Part shown: in pieces, positions 37,347-45,049 of the stretch | Layout of the letters: every line of letters starts with the position of its first letter | How positions within the stretch are numbered: position 1 is the stretch's first letter | DNA from: Acidobacteriota bacterium | GTDB taxonomy: Bacteria > Acidobacteriota > Terriglobia > Terriglobales > Acidobacteriaceae | Assembly (NCBI GenBank): GCA_021810625.1 | Contig: JAJZIJ010000002.1 | Location: 24,368 to 88,367, forward strand | Direction of reading: 5' to 3' | Length of the DNA stretch: 64,000 nucleotides | Translations under genes and position numbers: made by a program | The notes under the pieces: generated by a model | Told to the model about the DNA's origin: nothing | Database searches by the model: none | The model's input: only the letters and a program-made list of their open reading frames with translations

Positions 37347-37352
37347 TACATG
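37335..37352. promoter_or_regulatory. 18-bp perfect palindrome, candidate operator
   Basis: CATGTATTGCAATACATG is a perfect palindrome between icd and the divergent winged-helix regulator gene and covers the candidate icd -35 box. A dimeric repressor bound here would block icd and could control its own gene, which starts 28 bases to the right. Confidence 0.65.
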
Positions 37353-37380
37353 TATTTACTTTCACGATTGAGGCGCGACT

Positions 37381-37713
37381 ATGACGATCAAAACAAAGGG
37401 TGGCAGGCAGGGGAAACCGGAGGCGGCATGGACCTTCCTGACGAATCACTCGCATGTTTTACTGTTGCTTTCCAGCGATTCGGAGATGCGTATACGCGAT
37501 GTCGCCGCCGCCGTCGGCATTACCGAACGCGCCGTGCAGCGCATTGTGAATGACCTGTCCGCCGCTGGCTATCTTTCCATTGAAAAGGACGGACGGCGAA
37601 ACCGCTACACTGTCAGCACCACAGTGCCGCTGCGCCACCCGGTCGAGGCCCATTGCTCCGTTGGCGGACTCATCCGCTTCGTCCACAGCGGACGCCGTCG
37701 TTCAGTCGAATAA
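37381..37713 (+). CDS. Winged helix-turn-helix transcriptional regulator
   Basis: This 110-residue protein has a single winged-HTH domain (about residues 15-78): an N-terminal helix, the HTH IRDVAAAVGITERAVQRIVNDL and the wing GYLSIEKDGRRNRYTVS. It lacks a ligand domain, like MarR/ArsR-type or IclR-like N-terminal modules. It is divergent from icd across a 105-bp region with a perfect palindrome, suggesting that it regulates icd and itself. The last 30 residues have no known feature. Confidence 0.8.
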   Translation: MTIKTKGGRQGKPEAAWTFLTNHSHVLLLLSSDSEMRIRDVAAAVGITERAVQRIVNDLSAAGYLSIEKDGRRNRYTVSTTVPLRHPVEAHCSVGGLIRFVHSGRRRSVE

Positions 37714-37778
37714 AGAAGTCGGTCGTATCACAACGTGGTACGGAGATATAGCCAGAACCCTGTCACGGAGGGTGTATT

Positions 37779-37802
37779 CGATGAAGCGATTGTGCTTCAT
37801 CG
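37779..37802 (+). other. Perfect 9-bp hairpin in intergenic leader
   Basis: cgatgaagc and gcttcatcg (37779-37787 and 37794-37802) pair perfectly around a 6-base loop, in the 156-bp gap between the winged-HTH gene and the glycosidase-like gene. A smaller accct/agggt fold lies before it. There is no T-run, so it is either a weak terminator or a structured leader. Confidence 0.5.
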
Positions 37803-37869
37803 TACTTGTGCGGCATTCCCGTTAACCTTTAGAATCGGGAAGCCCCGCAATGGAGAATGGAGACGCACT

Positions 37870-40428
37870 TTGGATAGACGAACTTTCCTGCAACTTCTCG
37901 GCGCAGCCGGACTGGCATCCTCCCTTACGCCGCTCGAAGCCGAGCTTTTAGGGGCCACGCCTCCACTGCCCAGCGCGCCCTACAATCCGGGTCGCATTGT
38001 GAATGAGTATTCCCTTTTTTTGCCGGGAGAAAAAGAGAGCCTCGCTCACCCTCCATCCATCTCAGATATGGAAAAAGACAGCCTGCTGGCCAAGTCGGCT
38101 TCAAAGGCGCATCGCGTTCACATCGGAGAAAATTATGACGGCTGGCAGTTGCTCGCCATTGCAAAAATCAACGGGGTACATACGGCGATTTGGGAGAAGC
38201 ATGTTACGCATCGCGGAGCTATTGCGTATGTCACAGAGCTAGGCGGAACCATTGCGCTCATCCCCAAACAGATCGGCAATCTCGCCAACATCCGGCCCCG
38301 TCCCACAAACAATCCGCATGGCATTCGCTTTCAACGAGAAGCTAATTTTGTAAAAGGCCCGGACGTGCCCGGAGATTACATCCTGAACTCCGCGGAAGAC
38401 CCCTGCTACGAAAATGTTGCCGCGATGGGGCCAGAATATATTGGCTGGTCGCTGGTTGCCAATGAGCAAGCTGGGCCTTTGCGTTCAATCTATCTGGAGG
38501 CGAATGGAAAGTCCCGCGAGCTATCGCCTAATTCGCAAGCCTTATGGGCACCGGATATGTCTGGGCCACTGTTCGACCCGGAACACTTTGTCTCCTCCGT
38601 CAATCCGCAAAACTATGCCTATGAACACGGATTTAGCAAGCGAACCATGCTCGGCGGATATTTGCCCGTCGCCGATACTGGAGTCTGGAATGCACAGTAC
38701 CAAGCCGGGTATGAAGTTATCATGCTGCTGCCTCCGGGGGAAGATGCGAAACCAATGGCCCGCTTTCGTTTACAGGTTGCCCCAGGCCAGGAATCGCAGG
38801 CGGCAGAGCATCATACAGTGGTAAAAGATGCGAGCGGGCAGGCATTCGTGGAAACCTACTGGAATTGTGAGGTCAATGAATTTTTTTCACAGCTTGTAGG
38901 GATATGGAACCACTGGCATCTGTTTTATCAGACGAGTATGCCAGTCGAAATCCCCGATCCGTGGCTGTTGGACGCAGCACGCGCCGGAATTACACTTTCT
39001 CGTTGCAGCTATCGCGGACTTAGGCCGACCTATCAAATCGGAGAAGGTGGATACACCAAGATTCCTGAGCGCAGCCATGCGCTGTTCCCTGTGGCCAGTT
39101 ATGAATTTATCTGGGCGCAACAACTGTGGAATCTGACACGCGAAAGTAATCCATACTTTCAATACTATCTCGAAAACTACATTCTTCCAGACGGAAATTT
39201 TCTCTATAACACGCAGGATCAGGTGGAAGCTCCCCTGAATACCGGAGTTTTTCTGGCTAACTCCGCCAGGGCGTATAACTACACGCGGGACATAACTGTT
39301 TTTGAAAAGAGCCTGCCGATTCTAACGCGCATGTTGGACTATGTGCTTGCGCGATACGAATACAGCAAGCAGCAATTTCCAAAGCCAGACCGCCGACATG
39401 GACTGATCTGGGGATCGCCGGAGGCCGATCTGGGCGATCCGAACAATGATACGCCCGATTCCCATCCTTACTACTACCAAAATGCAACCTGGACCTGGCG
39501 CGGTCTGGTCGAACATGCGCGGGCGTTGAAGCTGGCAGGCACCGTCTCTGGCAAGCCTGAACACACCGCAGCCGCAGAAAAATATCAGAAGATTGCAGAA
39601 GAAATGCGCCAGAACATTCAAACATCCCTAGAGGCAACGATTGCTGCGGGGAATGCGGCGATGCGCAAGGCTGGCATCACGCCGTTTGAATCGAATGACA
39701 CAAATCGCCTGCCCACGCAGCTTTCCAGCTATGAAAACCATCGATTCATGATGGACTTTTTTACCTCGGATTGGGGAGTTGAAGCATACGATCTGGGCCA
39801 TTTGAAGCATCGACTTATTGCAGGCGAACAAATCTGTGGACTCGGTACGGATGGGGGCGTGGAACAAACCAGCAACTTCATGGAGCATGGAACTCTTTCC
39901 GTTCGCATCCGACAAGAAGATTATCGGCCTTTCTTGCTCACCTTATACGCGCTTGTCTGCTATGCCGCCGACTCTGGCAATCGCTATGCGCCGGAAGATG
40001 CCTATCTCCCCGGCAGCTATCCCGGCGAACAAGGTCGTTCTGGCTGGTCAGCCGTCATCAACAGCACGCTACAACCTACGCTGGGATTGCGGTGGCTCCT
40101 TTGTTATGAGGAGAGTGATCAAGATATCTGCCACCTACAAAAAGCCGCGCCCAAACATTGGTTTAAGAAGGAAGAAACAATCTCTGTGCGAAACTGCCCC
40201 ACTCGCTTTGGTGCCATCCATTGGTCTACAAAGGCAGTTACGGATCGGCAGTGGAAGATCACGCTCGATGTCCCCGCTGAGTTTCAAGCAGAGGTGCGCG
40301 TCCACATTCACCCTGATGATAGCCAACCGATCCGCAACACGTCTGTGGGAGCGATTGAAGGGGATGCCATCGTATTGAAAAACTTCATATTTACGAATAG
40401 TCAACATCTTGAAATCGATGTGTCGTAG
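37870..40428 (+). CDS. Tat-exported protein resembling (alpha/alpha)6 glycosidases
   Basis: This protein of about 852 residues begins MDRRTFLQLLGAAGLASS, a twin-arginine (Tat) export signal. It has a beta-rich N-terminal half, then from about residue 400 a helical region rich in aromatic residues (YNYTRDITVFEKSLPILTRM, WGSPEADLGDP, YYQNATWTWRGLVEHARAL) typical of six-hairpin glycosidases, and a beta-sandwich tail. I cannot place it in a specific GH family. The start is uncertain: TTG 37870 sits right before the RR motif after GGAGA; the frame is open from 37735, where ATG would add 45 residues ahead of the Tat signal. Confidence 0.6.
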   Translation: MDRRTFLQLLGAAGLASSLTPLEAELLGATPPLPSAPYNPGRIVNEYSLFLPGEKESLAHPPSISDMEKDSLLAKSASKAHRVHIGENYDGWQLLAIAKINGVHTAIWEKHVTHRGAIAYVTELGGTIALIPKQIGNLANIRPRPTNNPHGIRFQREANFVKGPDVPGDYILNSAEDPCYENVAAMGPEYIGWSLVANEQAGPLRSIYLEANGKSRELSPNSQALWAPDMSGPLFDPEHFVSSVNPQNYAYEHGFSKRTMLGGYLPVADTGVWNAQYQAGYEVIMLLPPGEDAKPMARFRLQVAPGQESQAAEHHTVVKDASGQAFVETYWNCEVNEFFSQLVGIWNHWHLFYQTSMPVEIPDPWLLDAARAGITLSRCSYRGLRPTYQIGEGGYTKIPERSHALFPVASYEFIWAQQLWNLTRESNPYFQYYLENYILPDGNFLYNTQDQVEAPLNTGVFLANSARAYNYTRDITVFEKSLPILTRMLDYVLARYEYSKQQFPKPDRRHGLIWGSPEADLGDPNNDTPDSHPYYYQNATWTWRGLVEHARALKLAGTVSGKPEHTAAAEKYQKIAEEMRQNIQTSLEATIAAGNAAMRKAGITPFESNDTNRLPTQLSSYENHRFMMDFFTSDWGVEAYDLGHLKHRLIAGEQICGLGTDGGVEQTSNFMEHGTLSVRIRQEDYRPFLLTLYALVCYAADSGNRYAPEDAYLPGSYPGEQGRSGWSAVINSTLQPTLGLRWLLCYEESDQDICHLQKAAPKHWFKKEETISVRNCPTRFGAIHWSTKAVTDRQWKITLDVPAEFQAEVRVHIHPDDSQPIRNTSVGAIEGDAIVLKNFIFTNSQHLEIDVS

Positions 40429-40495
40429 GGAATCGTCAAAAATCCCACTGGAAACCTTGGGTGGTGCTGCACGTCTACCGTTTTCAGTCCACATT

Positions 40496-40510
40496 GTCCC
40501 AAATTGGGAC
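40496..40510. other. Palindrome GTCCCAA-A-TTGGGAC
   Basis: A perfect 7+1+7 inverted repeat lies in the 182-bp gap upstream of the outer-membrane protein gene, 67 bases after the glycosidase-like stop. It could be a protein-binding site; no T-run follows. Confidence 0.4.
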
Positions 40511-40610
40511 GCGCAGCGCCCCTCTGCCCGCCCCTGCGGAAAACCTTTCGATTTGCCAGCTATCCATTCGTTCATTCTGCGCCGATACAACGGAGTGATT
40601 GGGGGATATC

Positions 40611-41552
40611 GTGCAAAAAGAAACGGCATCGATCACTACTCTTTCCCTGCTGGGCATCGTTGCCATCTTCAGCGTTATTGGCAGGGCGCAAACAATACTT
40701 CACTCTCCAGAAATTCCCACTCCCGCTCCATCCAATGTGGCCTTTGCGGGAAATCCGGCACCAATTATTGGCCCTTCCCCGGTTGCAAATGATCCACATC
40801 CAGCGGATATGATGAGCGACAATCTTACAGTTATTCCGTATGTTCCGGGCGTGGAATGCGCTTTGCGAACGCCCCCTCCACCCCCTCCCATGCATGCCTT
40901 TTCCCATTTTGCGCTGGGAGCTTACATCAGCACACTCGGCCCCGGAATGGAAGCTGCACTCCCGCTGGCGAACCACTGGAATGTGCGCGCGGGCATCAAC
41001 GTGTTTAGCTACAGCACCGACATGACCCAGAGTGGAATTGCCTATGGCGCCAACTTCACCCTACGCTCCGTGCAGGCAAGTCTGGATTGGTTCCCCCACG
41101 GAAAAGGATTTCACATCAGCCCCGGTGTCCTTTTGTACAACGGCATTCGCCTCAACACGAACCTGCTCATTCCGGTAAACACGAGCTTTTCCCTGAACAA
41201 TGTGACCTATTACAGCGACCCATTGGATCCTCTCGCAGGTTCTGCAAAAATAGGATTTCCCCTGGCGGGGCCGCAGATCACGGCTGGCTTTGGAAATATG
41301 CTGCCACGCAAAAAAAGGCAGCACTTCAGTGTTCCCTTTGAATTTGGAGTGGCATACTTCGGCACCGGAAGCGCGCAACTGCAATTCACCGGCTCCGCAT
41401 GTACATCTCTGGGGGGCATCAATTGCATGCCCGTCAACTCCTTCTCCCGATTTCAAAGCGACGTGGCAGCCGAGGAGTCGCTCATCCAGAAGGATTTGGG
41501 CTATGCGCGCTTTTTCCCGATCCTGCACCTTGGGATCAGCTATAAATTTTAA
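40611..41552 (+). CDS. Outer-membrane beta-barrel protein, function unknown
   Basis: This 313-residue protein has a signal peptide (cut near VIGRAQ), a Pro-rich linker (about 30-95) and then alternating strands ending in HLGISYKF, the terminal Phe seen in barrels recognised by the BAM complex. Strands with Gly/aromatic alternation include FALGAYISTLGPGMEAAL and FSVPFEFGVAYFGTG. I chose GTG 40611 because GGGGGA precedes it; a TTG at 40599 is in frame. It follows the Tat-exported gene on the same strand. Its stop overlaps the end of engB by four bases. Confidence 0.65.
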   Translation: MQKETASITTLSLLGIVAIFSVIGRAQTILHSPEIPTPAPSNVAFAGNPAPIIGPSPVANDPHPADMMSDNLTVIPYVPGVECALRTPPPPPPMHAFSHFALGAYISTLGPGMEAALPLANHWNVRAGINVFSYSTDMTQSGIAYGANFTLRSVQASLDWFPHGKGFHISPGVLLYNGIRLNTNLLIPVNTSFSLNNVTYYSDPLDPLAGSAKIGFPLAGPQITAGFGNMLPRKKRQHFSVPFEFGVAYFGTGSAQLQFTGSACTSLGGINCMPVNSFSRFQSDVAAEESLIQKDLGYARFFPILHLGISYKF

Positions 41553-42163
41553 GTCTGGCTCTCGCGATACAACGCGGCTGCTTCCAAAATCGCTTTCCAG
41601 AGTTCAGAGATGCCGCGCCCTTCATGCGCGGAAAGAGTTAGCATCCGCTCCACTCCCAGCGATTGCAGCAGCCCATGCCGCGCCTTCGTCAGGCCGTTGC
41701 CGGAGAGCTTGTCCGCCTTGGTTCCCACCACCAACGTAGCGCGCCCCGCGCCCTGCAAATACCGCGCCAGTTGCATGTCACTCTCCTGCGGAGGCACATT
41801 CACGTCTACCAAACAGACACAGAGCGCCAGCGTGGCGCGCTCGGCCAGATATGGCTCAATGAACTTCGGCCACTCGGCGGAGATGGATTTTGAAATCTTC
41901 GCATAGCCATACCCCGGCAGATCGGCAAAGATCAGCTCCGGCCTGGGCTGTTTGGGGGAGTCATGCAGCGCAAAAAAGTTGATGGCCCGCGTTCTCCCCG
42001 GCGTGGACGAAACCTTCGCCTCGCGCGCGCCAAGCAGCGCATTGATCAAGCTGGATTTTCCAACATTGGAGCGACCCAGAAAGGCAATCTCCGGCGCGCT
42101 GGTCTCTGGAAACTGCGCGGCATCGGTCGCCGAGAGAAGAAACTGGATGTGATATTTTCGCAT
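41549..42163 (-). CDS. engB: Ribosome biogenesis GTPase EngB (YihA/YsxC)
   Basis: This 204-residue GTPase acts in assembly of the large ribosomal subunit. The G1 motif GRSNVGKSS is at 30-38, the G2 threonine region in TPGRTRAINF, G3 DLPGYG near 81, and G4 TKAD near 148. The order and the GYGYAKIS switch are typical of EngB. The length is normal. It converges with the outer-membrane protein, sharing four bases at the stops. Confidence 0.94.
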   Translation of the reverse strand: MRKYHIQFLLSATDAAQFPETSAPEIAFLGRSNVGKSSLINALLGAREAKVSSTPGRTRAINFFALHDSPKQPRPELIFADLPGYGYAKISKSISAEWPKFIEPYLAERATLALCVCLVDVNVPPQESDMQLARYLQGAGRATLVVGTKADKLSGNGLTKARHGLLQSLGVERMLTLSAHEGRGISELWKAILEAAALYRESQT

Positions 42164-42207
42164 GTCTATTGCTGTATCCTGCTCAAAAATTTCCTTACGC
42201 TCAGGCT

Positions 42208-42262
42208 TGTCATCTCGACCGAAGAACGCTCACCACGGTGAGCGGGCGGAGTGGAGAGACCT
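42208..42262. repeat. Intergenic fold-back repeat of the 'tcatctcgaccgaag' type
   Basis: In the 140-bp gap between engB and the DHH gene, gtcatctcgaccgaag is followed by a perfect 8-bp hairpin (cgctcacc at 42227-42234, ggtgagcg at 42237-42244) and then gcggagtggagagacc. This matches a style of dispersed intergenic repeat, related in design to the arrays at 16111 and 17880 and the hairpin at 62176. Confidence 0.6.
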
Positions 42263-42303
42263 GCGTTGAGGAATGCGCGATCCCAGAACGACCATCCCCT
42301 GCA

Positions 42304-43335
42304 TTACGAGGCGACATCATGCGCGCGCAGTTCGGCCACAATCTCCAATGCCGCCGCGCGCGCCAGATCGTCTTTTTCGCGCGGGAAAGAAATCGCGCCC
42401 ACCCGCGCATGACCTCCGCCGCCATAGCGTTCGCAAATGGTCGCCAGATTGAGCATCTGCTCCGGCTTGACCTTTGTCCACGGATTGGAGCCAACCGCAA
42501 TCTTGGTGCGAAAACTGGAACGACTCAGGCCAATGCTGTAGGTGGCCTCTGGATGCAGGTAATACGGGATGAACTTGTTGTATCCCTCCAGCGGATGGTC
42601 GGTAATGTCGAAATAAATTGTGCCCTGCTCGCAACGGGAGCGCTCACGAATCAGTTCCAGAGCCTGCGCGTGGCGCTCAAGCAGCGCGGGCAATTCATCG
42701 GCAACGAGTGGTTCGCGCAAAATCTCGGCAAAACTTTTTTCTGTCAATAGAGGAATCAGACGCGGCACAAAATTTACATCCTGCACGGATTCGATCACCA
42801 TTGTCAGCTTCATCGCAGGCGCAGCCATTGCCACGGCAGCCTCTGGACTCGCGTACAACGCGCCATCCACGATGTCTGCCCAGCGAACCAACTCGGCCAT
42901 CGGACGCGCATCAAAGCCGAACTGCGCGGCGGCAACGCGAGCCAGAAAGCTGGTGCAGGAGATGGAATCAGGGTCATAAAATTTGCGCTGGCGCGTGACG
43001 GGATACCTCTGCCCCGCAAGAAAATGCGCGTGATCTTCCGGAGTCAGAAACGCGCTCAAGTGATGATCGAACCACCAGGTAATGGCCGGGGATGGGGAGT
43101 ATTTGAAATCGACAATGGCATTCTCGTCGCCAATAAAATCGCGGTCGTCGAACAACGCTCCGGCGCGATGCACCAGGCCGTGAAACGTATACTCCGCATC
43201 CGAATCCGTCTTCGGGCGGATGCACTCGCGATGAAAGCGCGCAAACAGCGATGCTGCGCAGGCGCCATCAAAACATTTGTCGTGGTAAAAAACGCGTACC
43301 TTCACTGTCGGGATTCGCTCCATCCATGCAAACAA
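42304..43335 (-). CDS. DHH-family phosphoesterase
   Basis: This 343-residue protein has an N-terminal DHH domain: FYHDKCFDGACAA (about 17-28) provides the first metal aspartate, and WWFDHHLSAF near 90 is the DHH motif. The C-terminal DHHA1-like domain ends in RYGGGGHARVGA. Such proteins hydrolyse short RNAs or cyclic (di)nucleotides (NrnA/NrnB/GdpP-like), but no PAS/GGDEF part is present, and the substrate is unknown. A second Met four codons downstream is a possible start. It follows the fold-back repeat after engB. Confidence 0.82.
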   Translation of the reverse strand: MFAWMERIPTVKVRVFYHDKCFDGACAASLFARFHRECIRPKTDSDAEYTFHGLVHRAGALFDDRDFIGDENAIVDFKYSPSPAITWWFDHHLSAFLTPEDHAHFLAGQRYPVTRQRKFYDPDSISCTSFLARVAAAQFGFDARPMAELVRWADIVDGALYASPEAAVAMAAPAMKLTMVIESVQDVNFVPRLIPLLTEKSFAEILREPLVADELPALLERHAQALELIRERSRCEQGTIYFDITDHPLEGYNKFIPYYLHPEATYSIGLSRSSFRTKIAVGSNPWTKVKPEQMLNLATICERYGGGGHARVGAISFPREKDDLARAAALEIVAELRAHDVAS

Positions 43336-43437
43336 CGTTCTGGCCTGAATCCACTAGCATTGCTGTCAAACGCGAAAGTGTCAAGCGGCGCGGCACTTTA
43401 TACTCGACGACAAGAACTGAAATAAGGATCGAATCTT

Positions 43438-44409
43438 ATGGAAGATTTAGAAACTCCATCCCCCGCACCAAAGCCATCAATGCCATCTCCGCGCTCACCG
43501 GTCATCTTTTTCGGCCCGAATGGATTCCGCGCCGGATGGAGCGCTCTTCTCTTTGTCTCGCTGTTTTTGATCGCCATGTTCTCCCTTTCGGCGGCGATGG
43601 GTCTGCTGGCAAAGCACCTGCATCTGCACCTGAGCGGACTGCGCGGCGGCGAGTTGTCTCCATCGACTGGATTGCTCAGTGAAGCGATTCTGCTGGCCGC
43701 AACCTTGCTCGCCACCTTGGTCATGGCGCGCATGGAACACAGGCCGATGCTCGCCTATGGACTCTCCGGCACGGGACGGCTCCGCCACTTTGTGGTCGGC
43801 CTACTGACGGGATTTGGATTCATGTCGCTCCTGATTGGAATTTTGGTGGCGACGCATCATCTTCGACTCGAAGCAACACCTTCGGACGCGCCCACGCTGG
43901 CGCATTCGATGCTGGCGCGTACCACGTTCTGGAGATATGCCGCGCTCTGGGGCTGCGTCTGCCTGCTGGTTGGTTTTGCCGAGGAGCTTCTGCTGCGCGG
44001 CTATCTGCTCTTCACCCTGGCGCGTGGCCTTCGCTTTTGGCCCGCAGCAATTTTGCTGGCCGTACTTTTTGGCGCGCTGCACAAAAGCAATCCCGGAGAA
44101 AGCCCCTTCGGTCTGGTCGCCGCAGCCGGAGCTGCGCTGCTCTTCAGCCTCAGCCTGCGCCGAATCGGCTCCCTGTGGTGGGCCATTGGATTCCACGCCA
44201 CCTGGGACTGGGCCGAATCGTATTTCTATGGCACGCCGGATAGCGGCATCCTGTCGCAGGGCCGCCGAATGACGGCGCACCCCATCGGCTCCGTGTGGTG
44301 GAGCGGCGGCGCAACCGGCCCGGAGGGCAGCCTTTGGTGCCTGCTGGTCTTGGCGCTCGCCGCTCTGTGGGTGTTGGGCACGCAGCGAAAAGTATCGACT
44401 GATTTTTGA
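43438..44409 (+). CDS. CPBP-family intramembrane protease-like protein
   Basis: This 323-residue integral membrane protein has about eight helices. The C-terminal half carries the CPBP (Abi) motifs: EELLLRG near residue 182 (the EExxxR motif), FGALHKSN (FxxxHxxN-like) near 211, and HATWDW near 260. These residues form the metal site of CAAX-type prenyl proteases. It begins with a Pro-rich cytoplasmic segment. TAAGGA precedes the ATG. The substrate is unknown; some relatives act in bacteriocin immunity. It converges on fur. Confidence 0.85.
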   Translation: MEDLETPSPAPKPSMPSPRSPVIFFGPNGFRAGWSALLFVSLFLIAMFSLSAAMGLLAKHLHLHLSGLRGGELSPSTGLLSEAILLAATLLATLVMARMEHRPMLAYGLSGTGRLRHFVVGLLTGFGFMSLLIGILVATHHLRLEATPSDAPTLAHSMLARTTFWRYAALWGCVCLLVGFAEELLLRGYLLFTLARGLRFWPAAILLAVLFGALHKSNPGESPFGLVAAAGAALLFSLSLRRIGSLWWAIGFHATWDWAESYFYGTPDSGILSQGRRMTAHPIGSVWWSGGATGPEGSLWCLLVLALAALWVLGTQRKVSTDF

Positions 44410-44420
44410 ATGCAGTGAAT

Positions 44421-44924
44421 TTATTGCGCTGCGCGTTCCTGCTCGCGGCAGTCTTCGCAGATACCATAAATCTGAAACGTATGCCGCGAGATCGCGTAGC
44501 GGAAGCGGCGGCCTATTTCCTTTTCCACCTTGTCCACCTCTGCGGAAAAGAACTCCGCCGACGCGCCGCAGCGGGTACAGACCATGTGATGATGGCTGCG
44601 CCGCTTATGCTGATGCTCATAGCGAACAACCCCATCGTGAAAGGCCACCTCGCTGGCAAGTCCGCAATCCCGCAGCAATTTCAGCGTGCGATAGACCGTT
44701 GTCAGTCCAATCCTGGCATCGCGCTGGCGCACCAGTTGCAGCAGTTGATCGGTGGAGAGATGATCGCGCGTTCCAAGAAATGTCTCCAGAATCGTGTCGC
44801 GCTGCGTGGTGTGCTTTAATCCCACGCTCTTGATATGCCGGGAGAAAAGCGAGCGCGCCTCATTCAGTTCCGCCTGGGAAACGGCTGGATGATCGTCAAT
44901 CCGTGTTTTGAGCGGCTGGGTCAT
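44421..44924 (-). CDS. Fur-family metal-responsive regulator
   Basis: This 167-residue protein has the Fur winged helix (KHTTQRDTILETFLG to TTVYRTLKLLRDCGLA, about 33-93) and the dimerisation domain with the His cluster HKRRSHHHMVCTRCG and two CxxC zinc motifs (CTRC, CEDC). The His/Asp pattern fits Fur or PerR; I cannot separate them from sequence alone. ATG at 44927 (one codon earlier) is equally possible. The open frame to 45017 has no good site. It would repress iron or peroxide genes with Fe(II) or Mn(II) bound. Confidence 0.87.
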   Translation of the reverse strand: MTQPLKTRIDDHPAVSQAELNEARSLFSRHIKSVGLKHTTQRDTILETFLGTRDHLSTDQLLQLVRQRDARIGLTTVYRTLKLLRDCGLASEVAFHDGVVRYEHQHKRRSHHHMVCTRCGASAEFFSAEVDKVEKEIGRRFRYAISRHTFQIYGICEDCREQERAAQ

Positions 44925-45049
44925 CATTCGTAAAAAACGCGCCGCAGTATCAAAATTTTCGCGGGCGCGAAAGCACTCCCAGCATAGCAAAGCGGCTCCC
45001 GGCGCGTGCAATCCCATTTTTCAAAATCTCCTGCTAGACTCATCCCAGC

